A DNA stretch of 64,000 bases from Isoetes taiwanensis. Its lineage: Eukaryota; Streptophyta; Lycopodiopsida; Isoetales; Isoetaceae. Positions 22,244-36,055 of this stretch are shown in pieces (within the stretch, counting starts at the first letter, position 1; every line of letters starts with the position of its first letter). Where the stretch lies: NCBI GenBank assembly GCA_021234155.1, contig JAJEKV010000014.1, forward strand, positions 20,353,513-20,417,512. The letters run 5' to 3'. The notes under the pieces were generated by a model. The model was not told the origin of the DNA, ran no database searches, and saw only the letters and a program-made list of their open reading frames with translations. The translations under genes were made by a program, and so were the position numbers.

Positions 22244-25110
22244 GGGAGCTCAAAACGTAGTGGAGATGTCCACTAGAGCAAAACCACCCGCCACATACAT
22301 AACACAGAAAGGCAAAGAATAAAACTACCAAGGGCACAATAGGCTTTGAATAAGTATGAATTTGAACATAGTGCTCCCAAATGATACTCTTGACATCATC
22401 ATATATGAAAGAACACTTATAAGCTTTAATAATGTGACTATGAGTATCACTGAGCACTTGAGCATCTGGAAAGGCATGTCCCTTGAAGATGAAAAGATTT
22501 GCTCTTCCAAGTGGAAAGCCCTCTTTTGCCAGCTTGTCCCAAGGGCTGTGATAGACTAACAGTAGGACCTGCTGACTATTCAAGTCATAATGAAAAGGAC
22601 CTAGAAGCCAATACCAAATAGGCCAAATATACTAACACAAGAAGAAGCAATGCTCAATTGTCTCATCCTTTGCATGCAAAGAGAGAAGATCACAGACACA
22701 TTTGGATGATATCTATGAATAGAAGTAAGATGATTAATTTATGATTTGCCACCATAAGATAATATACAACTTATGGCAATGTATTCCATAACCAGCACCA
22801 AACTCCTTTTTGATGAGGAGCAGGGATAACTCAAAGGCCATTTTGGTGATGGAGGCAACACAATAGGATAAAGCAGGGCAACGTACATTGTATGCACCAA
22901 TTGCTCCTTCTTAACACTGCCATACCATACAAAGCTAGCGAGCCACGTCTTGTGGATCTAGAGGAAGATAGAAGCTACTTTTTGGTAAATGACACGGTCC
23001 CAATGGGAGGGGAAAAACTTCAATCTGAATCATTCCAAGTCAAAAACCTTGTCTCATTATACCATGCAGACACTATCAACAGAACAGTTGCTCGCCATCA
23101 CTGATGTGTCAATGGATGAACGGAAAAGACCAAGGGACGATCTATCTGACTGTCACCCGAAGAGATTCGCCAACAACTAGCTGTGGAATTGGTGTGCGCC
23201 ATTGAACAGAAATGAAACAAAGTGCATCCAAGCAGCTATCAACCTTTTGAGAAAAGCTGATGCATTAGGATATGCAGAAAGTGGATAGAATAATGCCCAT
23301 ACAAGGAGTGGCTTATTGAGTTGAGAGCCCAAGAAAATGCACATTTATAAAGACTGGTAAATCAGACATATACCTAAGGAGTCGTTAGCATTACATCTTG
23401 TTTTGAAGAAGAAAATGAATCATCTACAGCCTCCCACAGAATTTAGGCAAAATGCATTTCATTCAACTAATTTTGACATCGGCTCCTTCAGTGCCATTCC
23501 AAATAAAGTTCCTGAAAATTCGAGAACTGAAATGCATCTTTGTCTGGTGTGCTAGCAAAATGGACGCCATATGGACATGTGTGCTACTGGGAATTGATTT
23601 GGCTATAGTTGCATGGCCAACCATGGATAACTTAGTCGTAGATCACCAAAACAAATGCCTTTTCAACCCTTTGATAATAACATACTGCGCATCTCCAGAC
23701 GAAAGATATATACCAGTTACAATGCCTAGAAGCATAGTTGCCTTCCAAAGGGGAAGAACCTTCCACGGAAATGCAACCATGGAAGATGGCACTAGACAGT
23801 CCAAGACCCACAGGGTAGTATGCTTTTGCCAACCCGTAAAGATATCAGAAGCCAAAGAGAAACTATCCAACAAGGAAATAACATTCTGAAAGTTTCTCTC
23901 ATCAGCAATTAGGAACAAGAAAATGTCATTTGCATGCTGATTATAAATTTCTTGTGAACTATTATTTATGAAGAGACCATGCAAGATGCCTTCCTGCATT
24001 GCAAGAATTGAGAGAAGATCTCTGCCACAATTGTAGAAAGCAAGGGTGCCACAGGCGTGATGAATGCCACATTCCATCCAAAAAAATATTGATGGTTCCA
24101 CTTGAAAAAGAGCTATAGAATGAGAATAATGAAGTTTCATGACATTTCTTACAAACTGGACACCAAAACCAAAACGTAGAAAGCACTGCTCCAAGAAAAT
24201 TCAATCAACACTGGCATATGCTTTCACAAAATCTAGCTTCAGATATACTATGAGATGATCATGCACTCAAGCCCAATAAAGACCCTCGTATAAAGGTAAA
24301 GACTTAATTGTGTGGAAGAGATAAAATCAACAAGCATCCTACACAGTTTTTGAGAAAAAGCTTCAGCAAAGATCTTGTACACTGAGAACAACCGTGTATA
24401 GGACACCGGTCTGAAATGGATGAGGGATTCTTACATCTTGGAATAAGGGAAATATAGGAGTTAAGGATCTTGTCCAAGTGCCTCTGCCTTTTAAAGTCAT
24501 GGAAAGTATCGCACACCTCAGCACCAAGCTAGTCCCATAATCTTGAAAAAATTCCATCGGAATACCATCAAGGCCGGGGCACTTGCCTCTCTTGAGAAAA
24601 AACAAAAAATGGCCTTAGCTAAGTTATTTTGACTGATCATAGCCTCAAAAGTGACCCTTTACTCATCAGAGACTATAAGATAAACCGTAGCAAGTAGAGC
24701 TTCTTAAAAATCTGACTGAAAGGGAAGTTGATGAGCAAAGAAGGAAGTAAAAAATTGATTGTGCAAAAAGCTTCTACGGTCAGTTGGATCCGGAAGAACA
24801 ATGAATCTAAAGAGACTGCAGAGATGCAGTTAGCTTTCTTGCTTTATTAAGGAAAAATATATGCACCGGTCTTTCCCCCTAAACCATTGCAACCTAGCTT
24901 TGATGCAAGAAAACTGCACTTGTTCAAATTCCAACTGCCGAATGCTATATAGAATTGCTTCTCCACATCACCAGTCGATGGAGCAACAAATCTGCATGCC
25001 TCAAGTCATAGATAAAGAGTCACCCAAAGGCCCCAATTAGCAGAAACTTGCTCATGACACCAACTTTTAGCAAAAGAAGGAGTATGTTCAGTCATGCAAG
25101 TCCCTTTGGT
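22244..25110 (-). mobile_element. L1-like LINE, 5' part, interrupted by the chromovirus at its 3' side
   Basis: On the minus strand the order is: a fragment before RT (about 25110-24610), RT entry KRGKCPGLDGIPMEFFQ (24590-24540), palm and thumb (24194-23643, next entry), and a zf-RVT-like C-terminus with CDLLSLHAKDETIEHCFFLC (22690-22610), KCSFIYDDVKSIIWEHY (22430-22370). The LINE resumes at 11569. The 5' end is missing: no endonuclease or ORF1 is seen above 25110, so it is probably 5'-truncated. Confidence 0.82.
23643..24194 (-). pseudogene. LINE RT palm/thumb fragment
   Basis: A 183-residue open stretch includes GILHGLFINN, ANDIFLFLIADERNFQNVISLLDSFSLASDIFTGWQKHTTLW. The spacing fits the L1 RT motif 'YADDT.LFL......L..LL..FS..SGL..N..K'. 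The catalytic YADD reads HAND, so it is inactive. It is the longest minus-strand frame in this LINE. Confidence 0.85.
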
Positions 25111-26034
25111 AAAAGTTACTTCATCCTCATATTTGAAAACTAGTAAATTGTGAAATTGAAAATGTATTCATGGACCCTCAGATCCATAAGTAAAGAATAG
25201 AATAGAATAAAAGCAAGTTCTAGTAGTAGATATAAATACAAGAAACGATGGGCTTCCATGGCTCAAGCTGTTCATTTAATAATTTTTTATTTGCGTTGTC
25301 TTTCCACCATGCCTTCAAGTAATCTCCAAGCCGAGATAAATCCATCTCAAACAGCTCCATGAAATTCGAGAGGTCATAATGCCAAATTGTTTTTGTACAT
25401 AGGTAGTGCACTATGTATGGGAAGCATGATATTATTTGGTCTCTACCTTCCAATCATTACAATACTTCCATTGTTGCGCAAGCCTTTATCAATTGTTGCC
25501 ATCTCCCTTCCTCAATAGAGACTTGATGAGTCTCTTTATAAAAACGTATGTTTCCCTTTAGAGTTGATCCATAACTTCTTTAAAATCTTTTGGGCTCTCT
25601 AGTCTGCTCTTTAATGTCCCAATGCGCACCCAATCTAACAACTTGTTGATACTACCCTCCATCTTTTGAAGTTAGGATTTCTTTAGTAGGGAGTTTGTCG
25701 TCGCCATGTTTCTTAACCGAATTCATGTAGTCAATGGGTTTGACATAATGCTTTCAATTCAAGTGGATGGGGACATTTTGACTATCATTTCATATGGGAT
25801 TTGTATCTTGTTCTATCAAAAATTGCTTTTAAATTCTTCTATAATTAGCTACGTCTTCCTTGACAAACCAAGAGCCCATACCAAAATACTTGTATTGACA
25901 TATAGCCCCAATGACCATGGTCTTTGATTTATTCTTATTCACTTTCATTCTTCGGGCAATGCATGAAATAGATATGATTAATCCCAGTAGTAATGATTGT
26001 ACTAGCCCATTGTATGGGTCCCATGACCTATTGG
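25111..26034. other. LINE-flanking sequence, no gene identified
   Basis: The minus-strand frame at 25220-25453 (WHYDLSNFMELFEMDLSRLGDYLKAWW) is open but not recognised. The plus-strand frame at 25706-25927 shows nothing conserved. The right end, up to 26034, is the upstream part of a LINE tail. Confidence 0.3.
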
Positions 26035-26122
26035 TCTCCGTGGACGTTAAAAAAGCTATTCTATTCTATTCTATTCTATTCTATTCTATTCTAATATATT
26101 CTATTCTATTCTATTCTATTCC
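26035..26122 (+). mobile_element. LINE 3' end motif with (TATTC)n tail
   Basis: TGGACGTTAAAAAAGC (26041-26056) is followed by about 13 units of TATTC, once interrupted near 26092-26098. The same 3' motif ends four other fragments (34766, 48118, 53611, 58831). How far the LINE extends upstream is not clear. Confidence 0.7.
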
Positions 26123-26917
26123 TTAGATGGGGACGCTTTTCCTCGCATCTCCTATTTATATTGGCTATTCTCTCATTTCAGTCATCGGCGTTCCCTTGAG
26201 CTATTTTCATTTTTGCGTCTTTGGCTCTACAAGCCCCTCTCCCCCTTCTTCGAACATGTTTGTCGTATCTGAGGTTTTTTCTGCTTGGTTATGGCTCTAA
26301 ACTCCTTTGTGGTTTCTTTTCTATGTTTTTTTGAAAGTGCATATGTTCTTATTCTTCATTTTTCTTGGCATGGGTTGTAGCCTTTGAGGTATAGTTATTA
26401 TTTTATTCTTTTTCGGTATGGCGCTATAGCGTCCGAGATAGTATTTATTATTCATGTTTTTTCAGCGTGTCACTATAGCAACACTAATCGCATGTTTTCC
26501 CTGCGATGGTCATTCTGCAGACGGCTCCCAATTGGTCGGCTGTTGTTTCTTTCTCGGCTTGGCCCTAGAACCTCTGAGAGTAGTCATATTTTCTCTAGGT
26601 TATTGCGCCTTGGCACGCGCCCTTGGTTGAAGCTCTTAACTTTCTAAGGGATCACTCTCCTTTTTAGACTATCCACTGCAGGTTACTTTTTGAAGATCTC
26701 TCGGTTGTAAGAGGGCGCGGGGTCGAGCTCCTCCTCAAGGATGCCTTGCCATCGTCTTGGTTCCAGAGTGTTTATCGGTGATGCTCGGATGCTGCAGGCA
26801 TTCTTCGAGAGTATTAGTGACAGTTTCCCATTAGGGTTTTCCTGGAAAACTTGCAGGGGCGGGGGTTTTCATCCCGATGAGACACTTCGCCAGTTTTTCT
26901 CGTTGAATAGCAGTTAC
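26123..26917. other. Repeat-like spacer, no gene
   Basis: The beginning ('ggacgcttttcctcgcatctcctatttata' type, 26130-26230) recurs in diverged form at 59575-59690, so it belongs to a dispersed repeat. A GC-richer stretch at 26700-26900 is open in one frame (26741-26962) but is not recognisable. Confidence 0.4.
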
Positions 26918-29440
26918 CCTTGCAATGCTTCAAAGACCTGGTCCAACAAAAAGATCTGTTGAATTGACTGCACCAGAAGCAAATCTAGAACACCAAATCG
27001 ATCCTTTTACGAATAGAACATTAGTAGGGGACTCGAAGGGTGCTCTGGTCCGCCTAGGTTTTTGCCTCTGCTACCACTAATCAAGTAGTAGTTTAGGCTT
27101 CTACTTGGTCATTTTTAAAATCCTGCACACTCAAAGGACATTAAGGTTCTCAAGGAGATTTTCCAAGTTCAAGAAGGGGTTTAAGGTTAGCTATAATCAA
27201 ACCATAATGCCACTTCTATTCACGTGTTATATCATTATCACCTCACATCTCCTACACATCCCCATATTAAGTCTCTCCAAGCAACTCATTGTTAAAATCT
27301 CTAGCACCTCTCATGCGTACATTCTGTATATTAGCAATTATAATCCTAATCTATATTGGCTAAAAAGATTTGTAAGCTTTGGCTAAGGAGATTCATTGTG
27401 TTCTGGAAGCCAGACTTGTCAATCTTAGGAGCAAGAACCTACGAAGAAGCTAATCAACATGGACACGATTTTTGCTTACTATATCGTTTGACCAGTCGAC
27501 TAACAATCACATAATTTGAAGAAAGACAGACAGACGGACGGACAAATAGATAGGGTTTTTAATGTCCACAAATGCCAAGTTGGCCATGGGAGGTGTTGTA
27601 AGGCATAGATAACTTGAATTCTCGATCAATCAAATAAAGACCAAAAAGGAGGAAAGTGAATTGTATGTGACACTTCAAGGGCTTCCATAGACCTGAAATT
27701 ACTTCCATTCTATTATACTCTATCATATTATATTCAATTTACGATACTATATTGGATAAGAATGTTTTAACCAATGCCCATTCAATTGTTTTAGAGGTAT
27801 AGTCCATGGTCTCAAGAATGGTGATTTATGCATCCATATCAAATCCCCCTGGAACCCCTGCTATTGTGCTACATATTCATTGGTAGCAGGCGGACATGGA
27901 GTGGGGCCATATAATGACACTGTACTTATATATACAATATGCCATGTGCTTTTGCATTTATAACTAGAGAGTACTACATCAAACAAAAACATTTTCACTT
28001 TATCTTGTTCACATGCCATTGATTCAAGCCTAAATTTTGTATTGTGCCACAAAAACACACTAGTCATTGAGAACTTGGCCATCAAACTTCTACATAAGGG
28101 GAAGCTAGGGCTTAAATGCATAAGTGAAGCACTTGCACATTTAACCTCTTTTACTACAAGATTTAATTCATTAGAATTGACTTTTATCGGCACTATTGTT
28201 GGATGGCTTGCTGGAAAGGCCTTTGATGGAAAAACCTTGATCGTAATAAAACCATTAAAAAAATCATAACTACCACGTACAAGTCAGTGGATGGCATATT
28301 ATATCTGGACCTAAAAAAATTATAATGCTTGTACAACCAGTTTAGATGTAAATAATTGGACATGCAATTGCTGGGTTGAAGCAAGCGTATAAGTAAAATT
28401 TTTTCTACACTAACTACAAATAGTAGGCAATTCTGAACATCTTTATTTCATCTTCTAGAGGTTAATATGTTGCATTCATATGGTTCATGAACCCATCTTA
28501 TCTCATTACTAGACGCATGTTCCGGCATGATGGGAAAGTGTGCTAATGGGGAAAAACTCATACATGGATGTCCAACTTTGAACTGGTAAGGTGTTTCGAC
28601 CAACTGTCAAGCTGATGGCTTATATGTCAAGTAGATCTCTATAAAGTCTCAAACTTTGGTGGTGGTTTGCTTAGTTCGTGCCATTGTAGAATGAAAAGTA
28701 CTAAGATGGATAGCAAAATATGGGGAAGATATATAACTAGACATAGAGAGCTTGACAAGAATGTTCATATTAAGCAGATGTGAACATAAGCATTATCCCA
28801 TGAGAAGCAAAAGGATCTAAAAGAGAGACTTTGGCAAGAATGCTAATTATTAAAAGCTGCGAACATAAACATTGGCCCATGAATATGATGCAACATTCAA
28901 TGGTGTGCTTTGAATACTTATCAAGAGGTTCAAACTCAAGACTTCTTCATATTTAACTTTTCAACATCCACGAAAAATAAGGAAGGATCATATTGAAGGA
29001 ATACCTTAAATGTAGATTAAATATAATTCCTTATTATAAGTATGAATTTTATAAACTAGAGTTTGAATGCAAAATTGTCTTTGCCATCGCGAATCTATAT
29101 GTACAAATATTTAAGATCAAATTTATACGTACTACATCATGTGTACTTTCCATTTTGAGTCACATGTTGCACTTTCTTATGTCACGTTGCATATGTCATG
29201 AGTTCGCAATAATCAAAGGTTCACATTATTTAAGAAAGCTCTGTCTCACTAGTTTGGTTGTTAATTTAATTGTACAACTGGAGCTTTGGTATAATTATTT
29301 CTTCGGAGGACAGTTGCACTGCCTGTGGTTTCTTTGATGTGTTAATGACCACTATAAAAAACATTTTATTAGTTCCATGGAATATTCTCATAGAATTAAT
29401 TTATAATTTTGGCAATTTAACAAATTGCAAGAGTAGATGG
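26918..29440. repeat. Long diverged direct repeat, copy A
   Basis: Aligns along its length with 31511-33770: for example 'cttcaaagacctggtc' (26928/31525), 'aagtagtagtttaggc' (27085/31698), 'cttgaattctcgatcaatcaaat' (27610/32119), 'gaagctagggcttaaatgcataag' (28102/32488), 'gttcgaccaa'-type text (28592/32916) and the AT-rich end (29240-29440/33570-33770). No reading frame is conserved between the copies, so it is a non-coding repeat family or a decayed element without recognisable domains. Confidence 0.8.
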
Positions 29441-29899
29441 ACTCACCTATCCATATCAATTCTGAGTTGATCCTCACTCATGCAGATAGCTGCAATGGCC
29501 CTATATCTTTTTAGAGGCACATAAGCATCATGTATTGTTTCAACTGATTGCTCCATCACATGTACATATAAATGTTTTTAAATAGGGTCCTTTCAGCGAG
29601 TATTTGTCGGCCAAGTATATAAGCAAGGCCAGGTAATTATGCACACACCCCCCTTCCCCTATCGGGGCACTTTTCATGGAAGTATGTATTTGCAGCATGT
29701 TGAAAGAACAAATTCCATTTCTCGCAAGAGAATTCCTTGTAGAATTGTGGACTTCTGTTCGAGTTCACGGGCCGAAAAGACACGTTTATGTGGCGCAATT
29801 ATTATGGGACTCCACATCTTGATGGCATTTACAAGATTAGATTTAGAACGAATGTGTCTGATGGGACCACTTATAAGGCTCTGCTTTGATACAATTATT
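29441..29899. other. Spacer after repeat A, no gene identified
   Basis: An open frame at 29639-29935 on the plus strand is not recognised. It precedes a LINE RT fragment in the same orientation and might be its eroded upstream part. Confidence 0.3.
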
Positions 29900-30475
29900 A
29901 TTTGCAAGACATTCAAAGGCTTCTACCAACAATAGTCCTTTTGGGAGTACAAAGCATCCCAATGCATGTTAAAACAAACATAGCAATAATTGATATATTT
30001 GGAATCAGACATGACAATGTTCCTTGGAAGTTTCTTGTGTTGATGATCCAAAGAATGGATTTGAAGATCCCTTTTGTAGGTTGGTCTCAAAGCTTTTGGC
30101 ATCTACTCGTGGTATGGTATAGTCTTGTATTAGTATGAGCCATCTCAACTTTTCAAAACTTGGACACAGAATTTGACAGGGATATGCTTTATTACCCTTT
30201 ATATATCATTGTTGTTGAAGCTTTCAAAGTATCGCATTAGACATATGAAGTTGGTCTTCCAAAAGGGCTTATTGGCTTCGGGTGCTCAAGCTGTTGATAA
30301 TCAGTTTGCAGATGGCACATTTCTTCTTTCAGAGGAGAAAATGTTAGATACAGTTAAGAAATTTTTGGATCTCTTTTATTTTGCTTCTGGTTGCTTGATG
30401 AATTACCAAAAATGTAGCCCTCGTTGGGCACTTGATTCTCCACCTCCACTTCATTTTAAGTGTCTATTCTAGGTA
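29900..30475 (+). pseudogene. LINE RT fragment
   Basis: Reading across frames gives NVPWKFLVLMIQRMDF with a following SKLLASTRG-like string, then QFADGTFLLSEEKMLDTVKKFLDLF and FASGCLMNYQKC. This is the palm to thumb part of an L1-type RT. The catalytic box is FADG (30305-30316) in place of YADD. It lies between copies A and B of the long repeat. Confidence 0.75.
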
Positions 30476-31510
30476 GATCATTCTTTTTTGTTAAGTTATT
30501 AGATTGTTGGACATTCTATTTGTGATTAATATTTCTATCTCTTAAGCTTGCGATTTAATCATATTGGGCATATCAAGCCACTTGATATGGTAACGGAATA
30601 TTAAGTTGTCTATGGTGGGACACATACATGTATCTAAGTTTGTACTTTTTATAATAAACATGTTTATTAGTTGCAATCTTAGTAGCTCTTGTCAAAAAGT
30701 TTGCGATAAGTGTTGCTATGATTCGAAATCTTGTTTTGATATTAATCTCGAGGACCTATGCATGTTTGCTTTTGGTCCATGCAATCATCTTGCCTCCTTG
30801 AATATAAATATGATTTCCATCAGCCTTTAGTCTTTAGATCTCACCAAGTAGCAAGCAATATTCAGCTTGTTGGTTTGGAGTAAAAGCATTGCATATCCAG
30901 ATATTCTCGTCTTAAGAACACCCCTATTCACCACCACGGTCTACGCCCGATTGGTGAAAAAAACACAATGACAGCCAGCTCATTCCCCAAAAATCCCCTC
31001 CCCAATACCTTAAATTTTAGTTCGGCAAGTGCCACGACCTTGAAGAAATTAGCAACTACATGCTTCAGATTTGCATCCGGTTTCTCCGGAGTCCCAAAGC
31101 TCTATTAATTTCATGTTGGAGGCCCTATTCATTTGTTCCTATATTTTTCTCTTGCATGCTCTTAAGATTGCTCTCTTTCTTTCTCAAGAAGAGTGTCTAC
31201 TTGGGCATTAAAAGTCTGTTGAGAGTTTTGACTGCTCTTCTTTGAATCAAAGAGGCAATCCATGTAAGTTCTTGCCTCATTTCTTGCAAAAGGTTTTTTC
31301 CAAGCTAAACATTTTCATGTAGTACATGCTCATATGCTATTAATTGCTTTCCATCTTGTAGCTTGCATTGCTGCTGGCTCTGTAATATTTTGAATACCTC
31401 TAGCCATATCCTTTGCAGGGAATTGGCAATTAGAGGATCTTTGATAACTTAAAGAAAAGGATGATGATCTTGGTGATGTCTTTTGGTCTTTCATTTTATG
31501 TGCATGAATA
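30476..31510. other. Spacer, no gene identified
   Basis: AT-rich with homopolymer runs. Open frames at 30606-30830 and 31060-31245 are short and hydrophobic with no recognisable motif. Confidence 0.35.
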
Positions 31511-33770
31511 GCAATGACCCTTGCAGGGCTTCAAAGGCCTGGTCTAATAAAAAGGTCTGCAAAATCGGTTGCATCAGAAGCAAATCACGAGCATCAAGTC
31601 AAGAGAACCTCCTATTCTAATTTAGAATATAAGTAGATAACCTAAAGGGCACATTGGTCCACCTAGAATTTTCACCTCCGTTGCTTCCGCTACTGAAGTA
31701 GTAGTTTAGGTGCTGTTAGATGATTTTTAAACTCCTCAAGACCTATGCCTTTCACACTCAAATGACATTAAGGTTCTTAACGAGATTGATCACCTCACAT
31801 ATCCTACACATTCCCATCTTACGTATCATCAAGCAACTCATTCTTAAAATCCCAAGTACCTTATGCATGCATTTTGTATATTAGCAATTATAAATTTGAT
31901 CTGTATTGGCTATACATGTTTATTAAACATTTATCTCTATGATGAAGGTCAAGCTTTGGCCAAGGGAAGCTATTGTGCTCTAGAAACCAGACTTATCAAT
32001 GTCAAGAGCAAGGACCACGAAGAAGTTAATCAACCTAGAAAAGCTTTTTGCTTATTATACGTTTGACCAACGGACCAACAATCACATAATTTGGAGGGAG
32101 GTGTTGTGAGACATAGGTAACTTGAATTCTCGATCAATCAAATATAAGACCAACGAGGAAAGTGAATTGTATGTGACACTTCACGGGCTTCCATAGACTT
32201 GAAATCTACTTCCATCCTATCCTACACTGTCATATTATATTCAACTTACTATAACCATATTTGATATCATATTCATTAATGGCAGTCCATGACAGCAGGT
32301 TGACATGGAGTGGGGCCATATTACCACTGTACTTATACATATAATATTGCCATGCGCTTTTGCATTTGTAACTAGGGAGTACTACAAATCAAAGTATTTC
32401 CACATGCTATTGATTCAAGCCTAAATCTTGTATTATGCCACGAGAACAAAGAGCCATTTAGAATGTGGCCATCAAACTTCTCCATTGGGGGAAGCTAGGG
32501 CTTAAATGCATAAGTGAAAAACTTGCACGTTTAACCTATTTTGCTAAAAGGTCGAGCGGAATTGGATTGACTTTAATCGACATTATTGTTGGATATGTTG
32601 CTCGAAAGGCCTTTGTAGAAGAACCTTGATTGATAGTCAGTGATACTATGCTTGGCCCAAAAGTTGTGAATGCTTGTACAACCAATTTAGATGTAAATAA
32701 TTGGGCATGCAATTGCTGGGTTGAAGCAAGCGTACCAGTAAAATAATTCTAAACATCTTTATTTCATCTTCTAGAGCTCAGTATTTTGCATTCATATTGC
32801 TCATGAACTCATCTTGTCTCATTTATAAACCGATGTTCTGGTGCAAGTGCATGGGATTGTGTGCTAATGGAAAAAAAAACCACACATGGATGTGCACCGC
32901 TGAATCGATAAGGGGGTTCGACCAATTGTCAAGCTGATGGTCTCTAATCTCCATAGTGCGACGCTAGCCAAGATAGTGAAGTCTCGAACTTAGGCGATGG
33001 TCTATTTAGTTCGTGCTATTGTGGAAAGAAAGTACTAAGATGGAGAGCAAAATATAGAAAGGATACAACTAGACGTGGAGGGACCTTGATAAGAATGCTC
33101 ATCACTAAGAGAATGTGAACATGAACATTGTCCCATAAGATGCAGAAGGATTTAAAGGTAGAAAGACTTTGGCAATAATGCTCGCCAATAAGAGTCGCAA
33201 ACATAGACATTGGCCCATGAGATATCATGCAACATTCAATAGCGTGCTTTAAATACTCATCAAGAGGCATAAACTGAAGACCTCTTCATATTTAACTTGC
33301 AAGGTTCACGGAAAATAAGGAGTAATCGCATTTGGATGAATACGTTGAACGTAGAGTAAATATAATTTCCTATTATAAATATGAATTTCATAGACCAAAG
33401 TTTAATGCAAAGTTGCAATGTTGTTGGAAATCTATATAGACAAATACTTATGATCAAGTTTATATGTACTACATCATATGTACCTTCTATTTTGTGCCAC
33501 ATGTCGCACTTTTTTAGCTCATGTTGCATGCATCAGGAGTTTGCAATATCATCAACGATTCACTTTTTTTAAGAGAGTTCTATCTCACAAGTTTGGTTCT
33601 TAATTTAATAGTACAATTGGAGTTTTGCTATAATTATTTCTTTGAAGGATAATTTCAATGACAATAGCTCCACTCTATAATTGTGCTAGTTATTGGTATA
33701 GGAAACATTTTAGAAGTTCCATAGGAAACATTTTAGAAGTTATTGGCGATTAAACAAATTGTGGGGTAGA
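31511..33770. repeat. Long diverged direct repeat, copy B
   Basis: Partner of copy A at 26918-29440, shorter by roughly 260 bp through scattered deletions, in the same orientation. Copies A and B lie about 4.6 kb apart, start to start. The frames reported in B do not correspond to frames in A. Confidence 0.8.
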
Positions 33771-34069
33771 TATAAGTATTGTCTACTATAGGACCTAAAT
33801 TTTGCCAAATCAAAGACAGATTCAAGCATCACCATATGTAAAAACGAATTGTATCTATGTATGGTGCAACTTGAACTCCATAGCCAGGGATATGGACTTT
33901 ATTTTCCTTACGAAAACATGCTGATTAGAGGATAATAGATCTTCAGGATATCAACACTAATAATTGTTCAATGAATGCACATGCAAGGGGTGTCATGGCA
34001 GCATAACCTGTTATTATAAGAAATTCTTGGCATCTTCGGTTTCACCACACAAGGCAATAGGCACGATTG
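33771..34069. other. Spacer, no gene
   Basis: Nothing recognisable. It leads into the endonuclease part of the next LINE. Confidence 0.35.
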
Positions 34070-34640
34070 TTATATACATGTAGACACGCGTACAAAATAC
34101 GCGTGAAGATTCTCTCTTCAGTACGGCATGTTATTTCCCACATACTGACTCGAACTTCTATTACATGCATTCAGATGTGGATAGGTGGGATCCATATGTC
34201 GATCTATATGATGACATTCAACAACACAAGCTTTTGAGCATAAGTAGGAGATTTCCATGCGCGCACAACTGCAGCTAAATTGAGAAAGTTCAATCCATTG
34301 CTTGAGGATATACTGCAGCTCCAAACTATGGAGGACCATTGACCAAAGACATCAGCTGATGTAGAACATGCTATCACATGCTTCAGGATGCAATTGCTTC
34401 ATATCAAGAACATCATTTCATGTCCACGCAATGGCCATCCTCCTCCTCGTACACTTGTCATCAGGAGAACTAAGTTGAGGAATCTAGTGTGGTGGATTAT
34501 GTGCTCATGGCCGAGCAAGATCTACATCTTCTTGTACATGTACATGTCAGCATACAGAATAGAGATGCGAAGGTCAATCTAGATCATCAATCTCTCTTCG
34601 TGTCAGTAGATTGGCAACTAATACATCTCTAATGCCAATC

Positions 34641-34802
34641 CATCTTCTGGATGCCTTCATTTTGTTTGGATTATGATAAATCAGTGGATCATAATAGAAA
34701 AGATATTGGGAGTCTTGCAACTTTTTACATTGGAACAACAACCTGTCAAGCTTGTTAGTCTCCCGTGGACGTAAAAATTCATCTTATCTTATCTTATCTT
34801 CT
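34641..34802 (+). mobile_element. Short LINE 3'-end insertion with (TTATC)n tail
   Basis: The 3' motif TGGACGTAAAAATTCATC starts at 34766 and is followed by (TTATC)4. It lies between the EN and RT parts of the surrounding LINE, so it is a nested insertion. The 5' limit (34641) is approximate. It resembles the 160-bp insertion at 58709-58868 in its last 40 bp. Confidence 0.6.
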
Positions 34803-35489
34803 AACTGCAGCAGAACAATGTTTTGGAGGAATATGCACCATTAGACCATCGCGTGGCAATCATAGCACAGAGGTTTTATCAAAGGCAAGAAAGCACATTA
34901 CAATGTACAACACCAACATGAAATGTTTTACCTTCTTGGTTGCCACCCCAATATCCTATAGATGAGTATTACACAAGCCTGTGCAGCCTCTTGGCAACAT
35001 CTCTTTAGACCAGTGAATGCACTATTTGATGCATCTCTATGATTCTATTATGATCTAGAATACTATGCCAGCACAAACCAGTCTCTTACTTACTATAACA
35101 GAGGCAGATATTACACACCAGGACTTATAACAACTCGCAAATGACAAGGCAACTGATTTAGATGCATGCAGATAGAGCTATTGAAGTGGTTTGGATGTCA
35201 GATTGTCCCAATCCTGACCAATTTGCTCATTAGGGCCCTACAAAAGGCATCCTCCCCACTCAATAAACTATCAACAGAGTAGTTCCAATATACAAAGGAG
35301 GGGATCAGCATTGTCTTGCCAATTACTGTACAATTATAGCCAGTCCTTTGTTGATAAAATCGCTTAGGGGAATCCTTGAACAACATTGACATCATAGGCA
35401 GAGGAGACAGAGATATGTGCACTTGGACAAGCCAGTTTTAGACTCAAGCATTCTACTATTGACCATATTTTTACATTGCGTCCTAATGG

Positions 35490-36055
35490 ATGACATCAGA
35501 AATAAAAAAACATGATCTGTACTGCTCCTTCATGGATTTTGTGAAGGTTTTGACATTATGCCTAGGGAGAAGCTATGGGAGAGGTTATCACAACTGGACA
35601 TCCCATACAAGCTGCAAAATGCAATATACAGGCTATACAAAAGAGTTAAGACTCGAATGCCTCCATTGGACTACCCTATCAACAGCAGTATGGGAGTGCG
35701 ACGGGGATGTCCACTGTCCATCATACTATTTGGACTATATATTGATCAACTAAAAGAATGGATTGCCTTGCATGGAAAAGGAGGCATTTGGCTCACTGAT
35801 TACATCATTAGATAGCTGATATATGTAGATGATATGGATCTCTTAGTTCACATTCTAGCAATGCAACAGTATCTAGATGCATTAATCACTTTCTGTCAGG
35901 ATACTGGAATGCGGGACTTGATAAAAACCAAGGTACTCCTCATATCATCTTCTTGGCAACATAGGCAACATCATTTCGTTTTATATGAATTGGAAGTATG
36001 GGAGCCTGCCACTTGGGAGGATTTGGAACGGATCAAGAAAGCCTTTCTAACTTGA
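35490..36055 (+). pseudogene. LINE RT palm domain fragment
   Basis: Two overlapping frames hold LMDDIRNKK, the FCEGFDIMPREKLWERL string, YRLYKRVKTRMPPLD, SSMGVRRGCPLSIILFGLYID and, after a TAG stop near 35812, LIYVDDMDLL (YVDD at 35822-35833) and FCQDTGM. The YVDD box keeps both catalytic aspartates. The stop and a frameshift near 35550 prevent a full protein. Confidence 0.85.

Noticed and set aside
23452-23889. 145-residue plus-strand frame
   Set aside because: Complement of the LINE RT palm/thumb (minus strand), which has clear RT motifs.
27861-28193. 110-residue minus-strand frame in repeat copy A
   Set aside because: The matching part of copy B (32280-32600) does not keep the frame, so no selection on a protein is seen.
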